Shown here: positions 1 through 9,019 of the stretch, piece by piece
Position numbering within the stretch: the stretch's first letter is position 1
How the letters are laid out: the number at the start of each line of letters is the position of its first letter
Assembly: GCA_002304945.1 (NCBI GenBank)
Contig: DBPQ01000061.1
Span: forward strand, 941-19,662
Source: Actinomycetales bacterium UBA1416
GTDB lineage: Bacteria; Actinomycetota; Actinomycetes; Actinomycetales; Actinomycetaceae
Length of the DNA: 18,722 bases
Direction of reading: 5' to 3'
The notes under the pieces: generated by a model
What the model was told of the DNA's origin: nothing
What the model saw: the letters and a program-made list of their open reading frames with translations, nothing else
The model's database searches: none
Program-made: the position numbers and the translations under genes

Positions 1-573
1 GTCGGCCTTGTTGCCCAGGCTGACAAAACGCGACATGCCGATGTTGTTCTCCAGGGCATAGTCCAGCACGGCAGTGCCCAAGGCGCCCGATTGCGATGTG
101 AAGGCGATATAGCCGGCAGATGTCATGGCGGGCGCAAAAGAGGTATCCATTGGGGTCCACATGTCCATCAAGCCGAGGCAGTTGGGGCCTACCATGCGCA
201 TGCCATAGCGCCCGGCCACCTCCAGCGCCTTGGCTTCGAGCGCGCGGCCTTCGGCGCCCGATTCGCGAAAGCCTGCGGTAATGACGACGACGCCCTTGAC
301 GCCCTTTTTGCCGCAATCCTCCAGCACGGCGGGCACGGCCTTGGAGGGGATGACGATCACGGCCTGGTCTACCTGGCCCGGCACATCCAGGATGGAGGAA
401 TATGCCTTGAGCCCGAGGATCTCGGTGGCGCCGGGGTTCACCGGGTAGATGCCCCCTTGATAGCCGCTCTTGCGAAGGTTGCTGAGGATTTGATAGCCGA
501 TTTTCGATGGGTTGGTTGAAGCGCCAATGATGGCGACGCCATCGGGATGAAAGAGCATGTCTAGTTTGGACAT
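1..573 (-). CDS. ADP-forming acyl/acetate-CoA ligase, alpha-type N-terminal part (partial)
   Basis: Reading the minus strand from the ATG at 573 gives an open frame of 191 codons that runs off the window edge. It starts MSKLDMLFHPDGVAIIGAS and contains a Rossmann-type CoA-binding domain (VAIIGAS near residue 13), IYPVNP, VGPNCLG and FTSQSGALG. These are typical of the alpha part of ADP-forming acetyl-CoA synthetases and the related succinyl-CoA ligase alpha. Members convert acyl-CoA, ADP and phosphate to acid, CoA and ATP, or the reverse, in the cytoplasm. The phosphorylated histidine and any fused beta (ATP-grasp) part lie outside the window, so fused and two-subunit forms cannot be told apart. 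The start is supported by AGAAGGGG a few bases upstream and a promoter at 606-634. Codon use is much less GC-biased than in genes after 2,725. The substrate is inferred; acetate or propionate fits the divergent acs. Confidence 0.85.
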   Translation of the reverse strand, partial: MSKLDMLFHPDGVAIIGASTNPSKIGYQILSNLRKSGYQGGIYPVNPGATEILGLKAYSSILDVPGQVDQAVIVIPSKAVPAVLEDCGKKGVKGVVVITAGFRESGAEGRALEAKALEVAGRYGMRMVGPNCLGLMDMWTPMDTSFAPAMTSAGYIAFTSQSGALGTAVLDYALENNIGMSRFVSLGNKAD

Positions 574-605
574 CGCGGTACCCCTTCTAGGTAATGGCGG
601 CAGAT

Positions 606-634
606 ATCTTACACCTCTTGGAATGGCCGGGCAA
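606..634 (-). promoter_or_regulatory. Predicted sigma-70-type promoter for the acyl-CoA ligase gene
   Basis: On the minus strand a TTGCCC box (634-629) and a TAAGAT box (611-606) are separated by exactly 17 bases. Transcription would start near 599, giving a leader of about 26 bases before the ATG at 573. The match is seen directly; activity is inference. Confidence 0.5.
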
Positions 635-697
635 AAGCGTCAGAATGATTGGCCGTGAGTTTCTTTGGTTTTTTGTATTTTTCGTTTTCGAAAGCCA

Positions 698-726
698 TTG
701 ACATCGTTTTCAATAGTTGATACACT
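698..726 (+). promoter_or_regulatory. Predicted sigma-70 promoter for acs
   Basis: A perfect TTGACA (698-703), a 17-base spacer and TACACT (721-726) lie behind a T-rich stretch at 661-690 that could act as an UP element. Transcription would start near 733, leaving a leader of about 120 bases before the acs ATG at 853. This is the best consensus promoter in the window and is unlike the GC-rich signals after 2,725. Confidence 0.6.
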
Positions 727-852
727 GGCCCTGGCAGTTCGCCAATCCTCTGGCCGTCGCGGCGTCATGCGTCTGGTTTGTCAAAAGATCGCCTGGCAAT
801 GGGGCCAAGGAAAGCGTCTATCCAAACCGCAGGCACTCAGGAGGTTCATAGC

Positions 853-2814
<1,962 letters not shown>

Positions 2815-2884
2815 GGGGCCGCTCGCACCCCCGGCGCGGTCGCCGGTGCGTCCCGGCCCTGCCGGGGACCCACCGGCACTGGGG

Positions 2885-2890
2885 TACCCT
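2885..2890 (+). promoter_or_regulatory. Leaderless -10 element of the hydrolase gene
   Basis: TACCCT matches the actinobacterial TANNNT -10 pattern and ends 7 bases before the GTG start at 2898, which has no Shine-Dalgarno sequence. That spacing would put the transcript's first base at or next to the start codon. The same arrangement recurs at 7700, 9187 and 9729. Confidence 0.5.
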
Positions 2891-2897
2891 CGCATGC

Positions 2898-3806
2898 GTG
2901 GTAGCCGATTCGTCGTCCGTCCTCGTGCCGGGCCCCTGGGAGCACCGCACCATCACCGCCAACGGCTCGAGGTTCCACCTCGCCGAGGCCGGGACGGACG
3001 GTGCGCCGCTCGTCGTGCTCCTCCACGATTACCCCCAGTTCTGGTGGGCGTGGCGCAACCAGATCCCGGCGCTGGCCGCCGCCGGGTACCACGTGGCGGC
3101 CATGGACCTGCGCGGCTTCGGCGCCTCCGACAAGTCCCCCCGCAACATCGCGACCCCACGCTCGTGCTTCGACGTCGCCGGCGTGGTATCCGCCCTCGGG
3201 TACTCCCGGGCGACCGTGGTGGGGCACGGCGTCGGCGCGCTCGCGGCGTGGTCGATGACCGCGTTCACGCCCGAGGTGACGACGGCGGTGGTCGCCCTCT
3301 CGGCCCCGCACCCGCTCACGTTGCGGCGCCACCGGCTTCCTGTGGGGACCGCCGCGTGGCTGCAGTGGATTCAGGCGCCGTGGTTCCCCGAGCGCTCGAT
3401 CACGCACGGTGACGCCGTGGAGGGCTACCTCCGGGCGTGCTCCCACGTGCAGGAACCGGTGGTCTCCCAGGCGGCGCTCTACACGGAGGCGATGCGCCTG
3501 CCGTTCGCCGCGCACTGCGCGATGGAGCACTTCCGGTGGCAGGTGCGCTCCGCGGGCCGCAACGACGGGCGCGCCTACATGCGCCGGCTGCGCACCGCTC
3601 CGGCCGTGCGCACCCTCGTGCTGTTCGGCGAGCACGACCGGGTGCTGCCGCCCAGCCTCTACCGCTACGACGCCGAGGTGGCGCCGCACGCCGAGCACCG
3701 GCTGGTGCCCGGTGCCGGTCACTTCCTCCCGGAGGAGGCGCCGGACGCCGTCACCGGCGCCCTCCTCGAGTTCCTCGGCGGGGACGGCCCCGAGCCCAGC
3801 CGCTAG
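2898..3806 (+). CDS. Alpha/beta-hydrolase, epoxide hydrolase-like, lacking the usual nucleophile
   Basis: The 302-aa product has an alpha/beta-hydrolase core. The oxyanion-side motif is LLHDYP (about residues 41-46), then MDLRGFGASDK (about 69-79), a catalytic-acid candidate in FGEHDRVLP (D247) and a catalytic-histidine candidate in GAGHFLPEEAP (H275). The nucleophile elbow is VVGHGVGALA (G109-H110-G111-V112-G113), so glycine stands where epoxide hydrolases have Asp and esterases have Ser. I therefore name the fold with confidence but not a reaction. The position just after acs fits ephE (Rv3670) near acs in M. tuberculosis, as I recall that map. The start is the GTG at 2898, read from a leaderless promoter. 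Its stop codon adjoins a long inverted repeat (3791-3849). Cytoplasmic; no signal peptide seen. Confidence 0.85.
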   Translation: MVADSSSVLVPGPWEHRTITANGSRFHLAEAGTDGAPLVVLLHDYPQFWWAWRNQIPALAAAGYHVAAMDLRGFGASDKSPRNIATPRSCFDVAGVVSALGYSRATVVGHGVGALAAWSMTAFTPEVTTAVVALSAPHPLTLRRHRLPVGTAAWLQWIQAPWFPERSITHGDAVEGYLRACSHVQEPVVSQAALYTEAMRLPFAAHCAMEHFRWQVRSAGRNDGRAYMRRLRTAPAVRTLVLFGEHDRVLPPSLYRYDAEVAPHAEHRLVPGAGHFLPEEAPDAVTGALLEFLGGDGPEPSR

Positions 3807-3849
3807 GGTCGCCGGGCCGTTGCGACGGCCCGGCACGCGGCTGGGCTCG
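3791..3849. terminator. Nested bidirectional terminator between convergent genes
   Basis: An inner perfect 10-bp stem (3811-3820 with 3825-3834, loop TGCG) sits inside an outer perfect 13-bp inverted repeat (3791-3803 with 3837-3849). The outer left arm covers the last codons of the hydrolase gene up to the base before its TAG. The right arm ends 6 bases before the stop codon of the convergent binding-protein gene. There is no T-tract on either side, as is usual in GC-rich actinobacteria. The position between converging genes makes a bidirectional terminator the natural reading. Confidence 0.75.
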
Positions 3850-3855
3850 AGGACG

Positions 3856-4779
3856 TCAGGCCAGGCCCTTCTCAGCCAGCCAGTCGGAGGCGATGACGTC
3901 CGAGGCGAGCTGCTCCGTGACGCTCCGCGCGTTCATCGCGACGAGGTCCGCGGTGGTCAGCTCGGCCGAGACCCCGTTCAGCACCGCGGCGATCTCCTCA
4001 TCCACCCGGTCGGACACGAGCGGGACCACCTGCTGCGGCAGCACCAGGGCCTCCGGGTCCTCCAGGGTGACGAACCCGTTCTCCTGGATGGTCGGGTCCG
4101 CACTGTAGATGTCCGCCACGTTCACGGTGCCGTCCTGCAGCGCCTTGACCGTCAGCGGGCCGCCGGAGTCCTCGATCGGCAGCACGGTCACCTCCACGCC
4201 GTACACCTCCGACAGGCCCGCGGGTCCGTAGGGGCGCGTCTCGAACTCGGAGTTCGCGCCGACGATGAGCGGCACGTCCACCTCGGCGAGATCGCCGATC
4301 GACTCAAGGCCCCACTCCTCCGCGAACTCCGCGGTGACGTTGAACGAGTCCTGGTCCGCCGCCGTCGCAGGCTCCAGCACCCGCAGGCCCTCCGGCAGCG
4401 CCTCCCCGAGGGCGGCGACCACCTCGTCCGGGGTGGTGGCCGTGGTGCCGCTGTCGTAGTACTGCAGGAGGTTGCCGGAGTACTCGGGGAGGATGTCGAT
4501 CGCACCGGACTCCAGCTCCGGCAGGTACACCTCCCGCTGCCCGATCTGGTACTGCCGGTCCACCTCGTAGCCCGCGGCCTCGAGCGCCTGGGCGTAGACC
4601 TCGGCGATGATCTCGTTCGAGTAGTACTGCTGCGATCCGACGACGACGGTGCCGCCGTCCGCCGCGCCACCGGTCGAGGCGGTGGTGGCGTCGTCGTCGC
4701 CGAGGGGGTCGCTGCTGCCGCAGGCCGCCAACGCGAGGGTGGCGGCGGCGACCACCGTGAGAGTCCTGATCCTCTTCAT
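3856..4779 (-). CDS. Osmoprotectant (glycine betaine/choline/carnitine-type) ABC transporter substrate-binding lipoprotein
   Basis: The 307-aa product begins with a lipoprotein signal: basic MKRIR, a hydrophobic stretch, then the lipobox LALAAC with C20 as the lipidated residue. A short acidic and Thr/Gly-rich linker follows, and then an OpuAC-type binding domain (about residues 43-305) with SQQYYSNEIIAEVY, LPEYSGNLLQYY, GGPLTVKALQDG and NVADIYSADPTI. The family binds quaternary ammonium compounds at the outer face of the membrane. The ligand here is inferred from the family. The ATG at 4779 is supported by AAGGGCAGG upstream. It is the last gene of the minus-strand run from nth, 33 bases after the permease gene at 4813, and terminates at the nested hairpin 3791-3849. 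Confidence 0.9.
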   Translation of the reverse strand: MKRIRTLTVVAAATLALAACGSSDPLGDDDATTASTGGAADGGTVVVGSQQYYSNEIIAEVYAQALEAAGYEVDRQYQIGQREVYLPELESGAIDILPEYSGNLLQYYDSGTTATTPDEVVAALGEALPEGLRVLEPATAADQDSFNVTAEFAEEWGLESIGDLAEVDVPLIVGANSEFETRPYGPAGLSEVYGVEVTVLPIEDSGGPLTVKALQDGTVNVADIYSADPTIQENGFVTLEDPEALVLPQQVVPLVSDRVDEEIAAVLNGVSAELTTADLVAMNARSVTEQLASDVIASDWLAEKGLA

Positions 4780-4812
4780 CGTCCTGCCCTTCCGTTGATT
4801 GCTGCCATCCTG

Positions 4813-5487
4813 TCAGCGGCGGGAGCGTTCGCGCACCCCCCGGGGCACCATCACGCGCTGGGCGAACGCCAGCACGGCCTCCAGCGCGATCGCGAGGCCC
4901 ACCACGAGGAGGGCGGAGGCGAGCATCTGGGGGTAGTCCTGCGTCTTCAGTCCACGGAACAGGTAGCGGCCCAGCCCCCCGGACCCGACGTACGCGGCGA
5001 GGGTCGCGGTGGCCACCACCTGGAGCGTGCCGGCACGGATCCCACCCCAGATCATGGGGAGCGCGAGGGGTACCTCGACGCGGCCGAGCACCTGGGTGCC
5101 CGTCATGCCCATCGCCGTCGCCGCATCCGTGACGTGGGGTTCCACCGAGTCGACCCCGGCGTAGGCGCCGGCGAGGATCGAGGGGATCGCCAGCACGACG
5201 AACGCCACCATGGGAGCGGTCAGGCCCACCCCCCACATGAGGGCGAGGAGGGTGATGAGGCCGAGGGTGGGGATGGCGCGGGCCGCACTCGTGCTGCCGA
5301 CGGCGAGCGCCCGGCCCCGGCCGGTGTGCCCGATGGCGAGGCCGATGGGGATCGCGATGGCCGCGGCGATGCCGACGGCGGCGAACGTGTACCAGAGGTG
5401 CTCCCACATCCGGACGGGGATGCCGTCCGGTCCGGCCCAGTGCGCCGGGTCGAGGATCCACTGCCACGCGGCGGCCAACTGGTTCAC
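4813..5487 (-). CDS. Osmoprotectant ABC transporter permease (second)
   Basis: This 224-aa membrane protein has about five to six hydrophobic segments. It carries the binding-protein-dependent permease (BPD_transp_1) signature around DAATAMGMTGTQVLGRVEVPLALPM and the family-typical AARAIPTLGLI and AAYVGSGGLG. With the other permease it would form the transmembrane channel. I place the start at the GTG at 5487 because it overlaps the stop of the preceding permease gene by 4 bases (GTGA), a sign of translational coupling. The long open frame that continues upstream is only GC-driven reading-through of the neighbouring gene. Confidence 0.88.
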   Translation of the reverse strand: MNQLAAAWQWILDPAHWAGPDGIPVRMWEHLWYTFAAVGIAAAIAIPIGLAIGHTGRGRALAVGSTSAARAIPTLGLITLLALMWGVGLTAPMVAFVVLAIPSILAGAYAGVDSVEPHVTDAATAMGMTGTQVLGRVEVPLALPMIWGGIRAGTLQVVATATLAAYVGSGGLGRYLFRGLKTQDYPQMLASALLVVGLAIALEAVLAFAQRVMVPRGVRERSRR

Positions 5488-6167
5488 ACGCCCACCTCCA
5501 CGGCCGGCTGGGCCCGACGCCGCCGGCGCGGCCGGCCCACCCGGGTCCACGGCATGAGGATCCGGCCCGCGAGCACAGCGGCGGCATCGAGGGCGAGCGC
5601 CACGACGATGGTGAGGACGAGCCCGGCGACCACCTCGGCGACGATGCCGCGCTGGAAGCCGTCGGTGAACAGCAGGCCGAGGCTGTCCACCCCGAGGACC
5701 GCGCTGACGGTGACGAGGCTGACGGTGCTGACGGTCACCACGCGCAGGCCCGCCAAAATCGCCGGCCCCGCCAGGGGGATCTCCACCAGCCAGAACCGGC
5801 CCCACGGGGAGTAGCCGAGCGCGGTGGCGGACTGGTGGGTCTCGGGCGGGACGGCTGCGAGGGCGTCCGCGACGGACCGCGTCATGAGGGCGATGCCGTA
5901 CAGGGTGAGGGCCACGATCACGTTGACGGCATCCCGCGCCCCGGTGCCGATCAGCGCCGGGAGCGCCACGAACAGGGGCAGGGAGGGGATCGCGTAGAGG
6001 AGGCCGGCCCCGGTGAGGAGCGGCCCCCGGATCAGCCGGTACCGGAAGGCGGCCCAACCGAGGGGGATGGACAGGGCGAACGCGGCGAGGATCGAGGGGA
6101 CCGCGAGCGCGAGGTGGGCGAGCGTGCGGTCCAGCAGGAGGCCGAGGTTCGCGAGCACCCACGTCAT
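5484..6167 (-). CDS. Osmoprotectant ABC transporter permease (first)
   Basis: The 227-aa product is a second OpuC-type permease, with hydrophobic segments from about residue 17 to 205, the motif YAIPSLPLFVALPALIG, and the cytoplasmic coupling helix around HQSATALGYSPWGRFWLVEIPLAGP. It ends in an arginine-rich cytoplasmic tail. Its ATG at 6167 overlaps the stop of the ATPase gene by 4 bases (ATGA), and its own stop overlaps the next permease start. Two permeases, one ATPase and one lipoprotein is the standard composition of OpuC/Osm-type importers. Confidence 0.88.
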   Translation of the reverse strand: MTWVLANLGLLLDRTLAHLALAVPSILAAFALSIPLGWAAFRYRLIRGPLLTGAGLLYAIPSLPLFVALPALIGTGARDAVNVIVALTLYGIALMTRSVADALAAVPPETHQSATALGYSPWGRFWLVEIPLAGPAILAGLRVVTVSTVSLVTVSAVLGVDSLGLLFTDGFQRGIVAEVVAGLVLTIVVALALDAAAVLAGRILMPWTRVGRPRRRRRAQPAVEVGV

Positions 6168-6997
6168 GGCGCCGCGGACCCCTCGCCGTCGGCCAGGTAG
6201 CCGGCCGGCCGGTCCTCACCGTCGATCACCATGGTGCCCCGCGGGGTGGTCTCGAGGCGGAAGCGGCGCTGTGCACGGTTCAGGCCGATGAAGTCCGCCA
6301 CGAACTGGTCGGCCGGGTCCGCGAGGATCTCGGCGGGCGTGCCACGCTGGGCGATCGTGCCGCCGGTGCGGAGGAGGACCACCTGGTGGCCGAGGGTGAA
6401 GGCCTCGTCGATGTCGTGGGTGACGAAGATGATGGTCTTGCCGAGCCGGTCCTGAAGCTGGCGGAGCTCGTGCTGCAGGTCCGCGCGCACGAGGGGGTCG
6501 ACGGCGCCGAAGGGCTCGTCCATGAGGAGGATGTTGGGGTCGGCCGCGAGGCCGCGGGCCACGCCGACGCGTTGCTGCTGGCCGCCGGAGAGCTGCGCGG
6601 GGTAGCGCTCGGCGAGGCCCCGGTCGAGGCCGACCAGGTCCATGAGCTCCAGCGCCCGGCCGTGCGCGTCCCGGCGGGAGGTCCCCTCCAGGCGCGGCAC
6701 GGTGGCGATGTTGTCCGCGACGGTCCGGTGGGGCAGCAGGCCGGAGTTCTGCATGACGTACCCGATGGACCGCCGCAGGGTGACGGGGTTGCGGGTCGCG
6801 ACGTCGACGCCGTCGATCTCGATACTGCCGGAGGTGGGGTCCACCATGCGGTTCACCATGCGCAGCAGCGTGGTCTTGCCGCTGCCGGACGTGCCGACGA
6901 AGACGGTGGTGCGGTGGGGAGGCACCTGGAGGGAGACCCCGCTGACGGCCCGTGTCCCGTCCGGGAACACCTTCGTGACGTCCTTGAACTCGATCAT
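6164..6997 (-). CDS. Osmoprotectant ABC transporter ATP-binding protein
   Basis: The 277-aa ATPase shows Walker A GTSGSGKTT (35-43), Q-loop Q83, signature LSGGQQQR (136-143), Walker B LLMDEP (157-162) and switch histidine H194. Sequence and neighbours place it in the quaternary-ammonium (QAT/OpuA-C) family, and it energises uptake at the inner face of the membrane. Many OpuCA/ProV proteins carry two C-terminal CBS domains that sense ionic strength. Here only a short tail after about residue 235 is present, so any osmotic gating must work differently. I chose ATG 6997, preceded by GGAGGGGG; it overlaps the nth stop by 4 bases. Confidence 0.9.
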   Translation of the reverse strand: MIEFKDVTKVFPDGTRAVSGVSLQVPPHRTTVFVGTSGSGKTTLLRMVNRMVDPTSGSIEIDGVDVATRNPVTLRRSIGYVMQNSGLLPHRTVADNIATVPRLEGTSRRDAHGRALELMDLVGLDRGLAERYPAQLSGGQQQRVGVARGLAADPNILLMDEPFGAVDPLVRADLQHELRQLQDRLGKTIIFVTHDIDEAFTLGHQVVLLRTGGTIAQRGTPAEILADPADQFVADFIGLNRAQRRFRLETTPRGTMVIDGEDRPAGYLADGEGSAAP

Positions 6998-7692
6998 CGG
7001 GTGGTCCCCCTCCGGGCGGGTCCGGACCGGGCCGTGCGCGCTGGCGCGCCCACCCCGATCCGCGGGCACAGGTCGACGATGCCACAGGTCTCGCAGGCGG
7101 GCCGTCGGGCCGTGCACACGCGCCGGCCGTGGAAGATGAGGCGGTGGCAGGCCATCGTCCACTCCTCAGGCGGCAGGAGGTCGGCGATGTCCGTCTCCAC
7201 CTTCAGGGGGTCGGTGTTCCGCGTCCAGCCGAGCCGGCGGGCGAGGCGTCCCACGTGGGTGTCCACCGTGATGCCGGGGACGCCGAACGCGTTGCCGAGC
7301 ACCACGTTGGCGGTCTTCCGTCCCACTCCGGGGAGGGTGACGAGTTCCTCGAGCGTGCCGGGGACCTCTCCCGCGAAGCGCTCGGTGAGCGCCATGCCGA
7401 TCCCCGCGAGGGAACGGGCCTTCGCCCGGAAGAAGCCGAGGGAGTGGAGGATCTCCTCCAGGTCCTCCAGCCGTGCGCCGGCGAGGGCGACGGCGTCCGG
7501 GTACCGGGCGAACAGCTCCGGGGTCACCTGGTTGACCCGCGCGTCCGTGGTCTGCGCGGAGAGCACGGTTGCCAGGAGCAGCTGGTAGGGATCCCGGAAG
7601 GCGAGTTCGCAGTGGGCGTCCGGGTGGAGCTCGGCGAGCCGGTCGTTGACGAGTCGCGCCCGCTCCCGCAGGGCCCTCCTGCTCTCCCTCAT
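6994..7692 (-). CDS. nth: Endonuclease III (DNA glycosylase/AP lyase)
   Basis: The 232-aa product is a HhH-GPD base-excision repair enzyme that removes oxidised pyrimidines and cuts at the abasic site. The helix-hairpin-helix LPGVGRKTANVVLGN contains the catalytic lysine (K126), and VDTHVGRL contains the catalytic aspartate (D144). The C-terminal cluster has C193, C200, C203 and C209, spaced C-x6-C-x2-C-x5-C, for a [4Fe-4S] cluster. The start at 7692 follows a leaderless TAGGGT box and has no Shine-Dalgarno; the longer frame upstream has no family match. It is divergent from the Crp-type gene, as nth and crp are in M. tuberculosis. The 3' end overlaps the transporter ATPase start by 4 bases, so repair and transport genes probably share a transcript. 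Confidence 0.95.
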   Translation of the reverse strand: MRESRRALRERARLVNDRLAELHPDAHCELAFRDPYQLLLATVLSAQTTDARVNQVTPELFARYPDAVALAGARLEDLEEILHSLGFFRAKARSLAGIGMALTERFAGEVPGTLEELVTLPGVGRKTANVVLGNAFGVPGITVDTHVGRLARRLGWTRNTDPLKVETDIADLLPPEEWTMACHRLIFHGRRVCTARRPACETCGIVDLCPRIGVGAPARTARSGPARRGTTR

Positions 7693-7699
7693 GGGTTCC

Positions 7700-7705
7700 A
7701 CCCTA
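7700..7705 (-). promoter_or_regulatory. Leaderless -10 element of nth
   Basis: On the minus strand TAGGGT (7705-7700) ends 7 bases before the nth ATG at 7692. It matches TANNNT at leaderless spacing, and there is no Shine-Dalgarno in the gap. Confidence 0.5.
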
Positions 7706-7745
7706 TGGTCCGAGCATGTTCCGGGCGCGCCCGCCCGCGTTTTCC

Positions 7746-7761
7746 GGTGCTGTGCGTCACA
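7746..7761. promoter_or_regulatory. Predicted Crp/GlxR binding site in the nth-crp intergenic region
   Basis: The 16 bases read GGTGC-N6-TCACA against the Crp/GlxR consensus TGTGA-N6-TCACA, 8 of 10 half-site positions, with the GTG-N8-CAC core intact. An imperfect dyad TGTG-CGT-CACA lies inside it. It is 44 bases upstream of the regulator's GTG start, which suggests autoregulation and possibly control of nth. Binding is inference. Confidence 0.45.
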
Positions 7762-7804
7762 GTCGGTGGCAGTATGGAGCCAGCGCCAACAGTTAGGAAA
7801 CAAC

Positions 7805-8485
7805 GTGGACGAGTCCTTGATCGCCGCCGTGCCCCTGTTCTCAGCCCTCGACGTCGAGGACCAGCACCAGCTCGCCGCGATGATGAGCGAGGTCGTCTTC
7901 CGCCGGGGGGAGAAGCTCTTCAACGAGGGTGACCCCGGTGACCGGCTCTACCTGCTGGTGGAGGGCAAGGTGAAGCTCGGGCACACCGCGGCGGACGGCC
8001 GCGAGAACCTGCTCGCGGTGCTCGGCCCCGGCGAGATGATCGGCGAGCTCACGCTCTTCGACCCGGGCCCCCGGTCCACCACTGCCACCGCCGTGGCGCC
8101 CACCCGGATGATGCAGCTCGACCACGAGGCCATGATGTCGTTCATCGACTCACGCCCCGAGCTCGCGAAGCACATGCTGAAGGCCCTCGCGCAGCGGCTG
8201 CGCCGCACCAACACGGCCCTGGCCGACCTGGTCTTCTCCGACGTGCCCGGCCGCGTGGCCAAGGCGCTGCTCGACCTGTCCGACAGGTTCGGGACGAGGG
8301 CGGACGACGGCACCATCCACGTGCCGCACGAGCTCACCCAGGAGGAACTCGCCCAGCTGGTGGGCGCCTCTCGTGAGACGGTCAACAAGTCCCTCGCCGA
8401 GTTCGTCTCGCGCGGGTGGATCCGCCTCGAGGGACGGGGCGTGCACCTGCTCGACGTCGACCGCCTGCGGCGCCGCGCCCGCTGA
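7805..8485 (+). CDS. crp: Crp/Fnr-family cyclic-nucleotide-responsive transcriptional regulator (Crp/GlxR type)
   Basis: The 226-aa product resembles M. tuberculosis Crp (Rv3676) along its whole length. It has an N-terminal cyclic-nucleotide-binding domain with the phosphate cassette IGELTLFDPGPRSTTA (G80, E81, R90, S91, T92), the dimerisation helix RLRRTNTALADLVFSDVPGRVA, and a winged helix-turn-helix LTQEELAQLVGASRETVNKSL (about 178-198) followed by RGWIRLEGRGV. The regulator binds cAMP and controls carbon and energy genes in relatives. I chose GTG at 7805, which gives the VDE start seen in Rv3676 and has AGGAAA 4 bases upstream; a longer frame upstream is not family-like. A Crp-type site lies in its promoter region. 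Confidence 0.93.
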   Translation: MDESLIAAVPLFSALDVEDQHQLAAMMSEVVFRRGEKLFNEGDPGDRLYLLVEGKVKLGHTAADGRENLLAVLGPGEMIGELTLFDPGPRSTTATAVAPTRMMQLDHEAMMSFIDSRPELAKHMLKALAQRLRRTNTALADLVFSDVPGRVAKALLDLSDRFGTRADDGTIHVPHELTQEELAQLVGASRETVNKSLAEFVSRGWIRLEGRGVHLLDVDRLRRRAR

Positions 8486-8557
8486 GCACGTCAGGCAGGG
8501 CCGCCGCTGGTCACGCCGGTTGAGTGCTCGGCCGGTCCGGGCCGCCGACCCGTGCGA

Positions 8558-9019
8558 TCACTGGTGCAGGGCGACGACGAGTTCCACCTCGATCGGGGCG
8601 TCCAGCGGCAGGGCCGCCACCCCAACGGCGCTGCGGGCGTGCGCGCCGTCGTCCCCGAAGAGTTCGCCGATGAGCTGGGAGGCCCCGTTCGCCACGGCGG
8701 GCTGGGCGTGGAAGTCGTCGGTGGAGGCCACGAACACGGTCATCTTGACGACCCGCTCGACGGCGTCGATACCACCCGCGACCGCGGCGACGGCGGCGAG
8801 CGCGTTCAACGCGGCCGTCCGGGCGGCGTCGGTCGCCTCGGCCTCCGTGACGGCGGAGCCCACCCGTCCGGTCACGGCGAGCGCGCCGTCGACGAACGGG
8901 AGCTGGCCGGAGGAGAACACGAGGTTCCCCGCGCGCACCGCCGGGACGTAGGCCGCGACGGGCCTCGGCACGGGAGGGAGGGCGATGCCGAGCTCGGCGA
9001 GCCGGCCGGACAGGCTCAC
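8558..9019 (-). CDS. RidA/YjgF/YER057c/UK114-family protein
   Basis: The 153-aa protein has the RidA fold markers: AGNLVFSSGQLPF, the central DAARTAALNALAAVAAVAGGIDAVERVVKMTVFVAS, and the C-terminal ARSAVGVAALPLDAPIEVELVVAL, which keeps the arginine that binds the carboxylate of imine or enamine substrates in RidA enzymes. RidA deaminates reactive imines made by PLP enzymes; other subfamilies have different or unknown roles. The GTG at 9019 overlaps the stop of the upstream 54-aa gene by 4 bases (GTGA). The order matches Rv3678c in M. tuberculosis as I recall it. Its 3' end converges on crp with a weak 5-bp hairpin at 8529-8544 as the only terminator candidate. Confidence 0.88.
   Translation of the reverse strand: MSLSGRLAELGIALPPVPRPVAAYVPAVRAGNLVFSSGQLPFVDGALAVTGRVGSAVTEAEATDAARTAALNALAAVAAVAGGIDAVERVVKMTVFVASTDDFHAQPAVANGASQLIGELFGDDGAHARSAVGVAALPLDAPIEVELVVALHQ

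Noticed and set aside
3409..5814. 801-codon open frame on the plus strand
   Set aside because: It crosses the terminator and runs opposite the binding protein and permease genes; composition is arginine- and histidine-rich with no family signal.
8486..8557. Terminator between crp and ridA
   Set aside because: Only a 5-bp stem (8529-8533 with 8540-8544) is present, too weak to call in this GC content.
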